A stretch of DNA of 33,326 bases from an uncultured bacterium (GTDB taxonomy: Bacteria; Bacteroidota; Bacteroidia; Bacteroidales; Muribaculaceae). Location: the NCBI GenBank assembly GCA_905214735.1, contig CAJMNI010000026.1, positions 1 through 33,326 on the forward strand, written 5' to 3'. The notes beneath the pieces are model-generated. The model saw only the letters and a list, made by a program, of their open reading frames with translations. It ran no database searches and was not told the DNA's origin. This document shows positions 31,275 through 33,326 of this stretch, piece after piece; positions within the stretch are counted from its first letter, which is position 1; every line of letters starts with the position of its first letter. Both the position numbers and the translations under genes were made by a program.

Positions 31275-32690
31275 ATGAACATAATAGGTCGCGAAGCGGA
31301 ACAGAAAATTTTGCAGGAAATCTACGAGTCGAAAAAGCCGGAGTTTGTTGCTGTGTATGGGCGTCGTCGAATCGGCAAAACGTATCTCATAAAGAATTTC
31401 TTTAAAGGAGAATTCGATTTCTATATGACAGGTGCCTTCAACAGCACTATGGCAGATATGCTTGAATATTTCAACATGCAGCTGGAAGAATATTCCGGCA
31501 AGAAATGGCCGAAGCCTAAATCATGGCTTCAAGCATTCCGTCAGTTGCAGGACTTTTTGAAATCCCTGAAAAAAGATCGTGTTATTGTCTTCATCGATGA
31601 ACTTCCATGGTTTGACACACCCCGGTCACGATTTATCAGCGCTCTGGAATTATTCTGGAATGGGTGGGGCGACTCCCAAACTAATCTAAAGTTTATAGTC
31701 TGCGGTTCTGCTACGACTTGGATGGTAGGGAAATTAATTGGAGACAAAGGCGGCCTTCATAATCGAGTCACACGAAAAATCTATCTTGCACCGTTCAATT
31801 TGAAAGAAACGGAGCAATTGCTGAGATATAATGGTGTGAAATGGAATCGCCACCAGATTGTGGAATGCTATATGGCTATGGGCGGAACTCCATATTATTT
31901 ATCCAAGATAGACAGGACAAAAAGTCTCCCTCAAAATATCGACAGCCTGTTTTTTCATCATGCCGGAGAACTTAGAACGGAATACGACATTCTGTTCAGA
32001 TCACTGTTCAAAGAATCAACGATTTATCGAAGGGTGGTTGAACTTCTTTCCAGAAAAGCGGTGGGAATGACACGTGAAGAAATAGTGACAAGTTTAAAAC
32101 TGGAGAAAGGCGGCCAAATTTCCGAAGCGCTTAAGAATCTTATTTCCTGTGACTTTATAAGAGTATATAATTCGTATGGCAAGAAAGAGCGAGACCGATT
32201 ATATCAGCTTACGGATCTATTTACTCTTTTCTATCTCAAGCAGGTAAAAGGTCATCAGAATGATAGCGAGGGCTATTGGATATCGCTGATTGATAATCCC
32301 TCGCATCGGGCATGGGCAGGATATGCTTTCGAGCAGGTTTGCCTTCATCATATACCACAGATAAAAGCAACCTTGGGCATATCAGGTGTCCAAGCAGAGG
32401 TGTCATCTTGGATTGGAATTGAAGACGGTAAACGTGTCGGGCAGATTGATCTGCTGATCGATCGTAGAGATGAAGTCATCAATTTGTGTGAGATGAAATA
32501 TTCATTGAGTGCCTATGATATTACTCCTTCCTACATGGCTCACCTGAATGAAAGGATAGAGATATTCCGAAAAATGACAAAAACAAGGAAAGCGATTCAT
32601 CTTACATTTGTCACGGTTAATGGCATCAAGCACAACGCTCAATGGGGAATGGTGCAGAATGAAGTTACTGCCGACGACCTATTCAAATAG
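31275..32690 (+). CDS. AAA-type ATPase with C-terminal nuclease-like (DUF234-type) domain
   Basis: The N-terminal ATPase resembles the archaeal-ATPase family found widely in accessory DNA. Walker A is GRRRIGKT (residues 29-36), Walker B is VIVFIDE (103-109), and FIVCGSATTWM is the sensor-like strand. A winged-helix-like stretch follows (about 260-310, TREEIVTSLKLEKGGQISEALKNL). The last 100 residues contain QIDLL... CEMKYS, that is Asp392 followed by Glu406-x-Lys408, the metal-binding pattern of PD-(D/E)XK nucleases as in DUF234 proteins. Length is 471 residues from ATG 31275; an upstream TTG at 31251 lies in the -7 box and is rejected. Codon use is A/T-rich, unlike the nucleotide genes, and an insertion sequence lies just downstream, both suggesting acquired DNA. 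Its biological role is unknown; defence or mobile-element functions are guesses. Confidence 0.8.
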   Translation: MNIIGREAEQKILQEIYESKKPEFVAVYGRRRIGKTYLIKNFFKGEFDFYMTGAFNSTMADMLEYFNMQLEEYSGKKWPKPKSWLQAFRQLQDFLKSLKKDRVIVFIDELPWFDTPRSRFISALELFWNGWGDSQTNLKFIVCGSATTWMVGKLIGDKGGLHNRVTRKIYLAPFNLKETEQLLRYNGVKWNRHQIVECYMAMGGTPYYLSKIDRTKSLPQNIDSLFFHHAGELRTEYDILFRSLFKESTIYRRVVELLSRKAVGMTREEIVTSLKLEKGGQISEALKNLISCDFIRVYNSYGKKERDRLYQLTDLFTLFYLKQVKGHQNDSEGYWISLIDNPSHRAWAGYAFEQVCLHHIPQIKATLGISGVQAEVSSWIGIEDGKRVGQIDLLIDRRDEVINLCEMKYSLSAYDITPSYMAHLNERIEIFRKMTKTRKAIHLTFVTVNGIKHNAQWGMVQNEVTADDLFK

Positions 32691-32887
32691 TCTCAACGAA
32701 ATATCGGGAGAGAGAGATTGGGACTATCAATATTAATTTCTCAGAATCTATTGGAACCGAATCGTTAGGTCTGTATTACATTTAGACAAGTGTAATTCTG
32801 TATTTATGATGTCTGTATGGATAAAGATGTCGCGCTCGCATGGAAAGAAAGTAGAATTTAGAATTACCGAGTTCAATTCGAAAAATA
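32691..32887 (+). other. A/T-rich gap between ATPase gene and insertion sequence
   Basis: Nothing convincing is seen here. There is a short imperfect stem (ATTACA/TGTAAT near 32775-32796) without a T tract, and no promoter match. Confidence 0.3.
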
Positions 32888-33326
32888 GAGGATGTTTCAA
32901 TAACTCAGAGTTCATTATAGATAGAAGTTGTTTCTACTTTAGTGAATTGTGAATTTTTTTAATGAAAATAACAAGAAATGCCAGATAGTTCCATACTTTC
33001 CAGCTGGAAACGGTGGTATCAAATCGTATGAGTACTGCCTTAAAACCGTCCATCCAAGCGTTTGTTCTCTCCACGACCCAACGTTCCTTGTACATTTCTT
33101 CATCGAAAAAATACTTCTCACTGGAGTCAGCGCCATTTCGCCTGTTGGGACAGACATTCGACACTATTCCATGCGAGTCAAGGGCAATCCGAAGTTTTTC
33201 GCCATCAAAGCCTGCGTCAAGATACATTTTAACTCTTTTGTATGGACGATAAATGGGTGTTGCAAAAAATAAGGTAGTGTTTCACAGAGTGTGTCTGAGG
33301 CGAGTTCTCTCAAGCCTGTATACCTC
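32888..33326 (-). mobile_element. 3' part of an IS5-family-like insertion sequence, cut by the window edge
   Basis: The leftward transposase fragment defines the element. GAGGATGTTTCAA at 32888-32900, about 35 nt beyond the transposase stop and flanked by TA, resembles terminal inverted repeats of many IS5-type elements and is proposed as the end. The matching far end lies outside the window, so the boundary is not proven. Confidence 0.55.
32934..33326 (-). CDS. Transposase, DDE type, C-terminal part, partial and frameshifted
   Basis: The clear part (33227 down to 32934, 97 residues) contains YLDAGFDGEKLR with the second catalytic Asp, a PNRRNG stretch, and YKERWVVERTNAW with the final Glu in the Y-x2-R-x3-E signature of IS4/IS5-type transposases. 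It ends LAFLVIFIKKI. Upstream, this frame stays open only to a TGA at 33284-33282, while the neighbouring frame is open to the window edge. A phased T TTT TTG sequence (33269-33263 on the minus strand) would join the two by a -1 shift. Either programmed frameshifting or a one-base loss in a T tract fits. The N-terminal part with the first Asp is beyond the window. Confidence 0.7.

Noticed and set aside
32806..32952. 48-codon plus-strand ORF beginning MMSVWIKMSRSHG
   Set aside because: It runs across the proposed insertion-sequence end into non-coding DNA, has no promoter, and overlaps the transposase end.

Overview
The window reads as a chromosomal segment from a GC-rich Bacteroidales bacterium; a Muribaculaceae-like lineage is my best guess. 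The evidence is fourfold. There are Bacteroidota-type promoters (TTTG, about 20 bp, TAnnTTTG) in front of three genes or leaders. Shine-Dalgarno sites are almost absent, and A/T-rich stretches sit directly before start codons instead. A secreted protein ends in a sorting-type tail common in this order. Single-chain PurL and class 1B PyrD/PyrK are present. The species assignment is inference.

Layout. Positions 1-3700 are A/T-richer. They hold a leftward gene for a large secreted carbohydrate-binding-like protein (257-2950), its promoter about 270 nt upstream, and two tandem palindromic repeat units. Positions 3722-30821 are one unbroken rightward run of 19 nucleotide-biosynthesis genes with strong G/C preference at third codon positions: purF-like, carA, carB, pyrC, pyrK, pyrD, pyrF, pyrE, pyrB (fused to a PyrI-type zinc domain), then purE, purL, purM, purH, purD, folD, purB, purA, guaB, guaA. 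Positions 30822-33326 are A/T-rich accessory DNA: short tandem repeats, two strong palindromes, an AAA-type ATPase gene with a nuclease-like C-terminus, and the end of an insertion sequence cut by the window edge.

How the genes work together. carAB, pyrB, pyrC, pyrD/K, pyrE and pyrF encode every step from bicarbonate and glutamine to UMP. purF, purD, purL, purM, purE, purB and purH cover most of the route from PRPP to IMP. purA with purB makes AMP, and guaB with guaA makes GMP. folD supplies the one-carbon folate used by PurH. purC, purN/purT and purK are not in the window. A canonical promoter, a 19-codon leader ORF and a strong intrinsic terminator separate the pyrimidine half from the purine half, which suggests attenuation of the purE-guaA unit.

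The least explained signals are short tandem repeat arrays (9-bp and 7-bp units) placed directly before carA, carB, pyrC and pyrF; the purE leader; the PyrB-zinc fusion that lacks the allosteric domain; and a perfect 26-bp palindrome filling the spacer of a candidate promoter upstream of the ATPase gene. No tRNA, rRNA or CRISPR array was seen.
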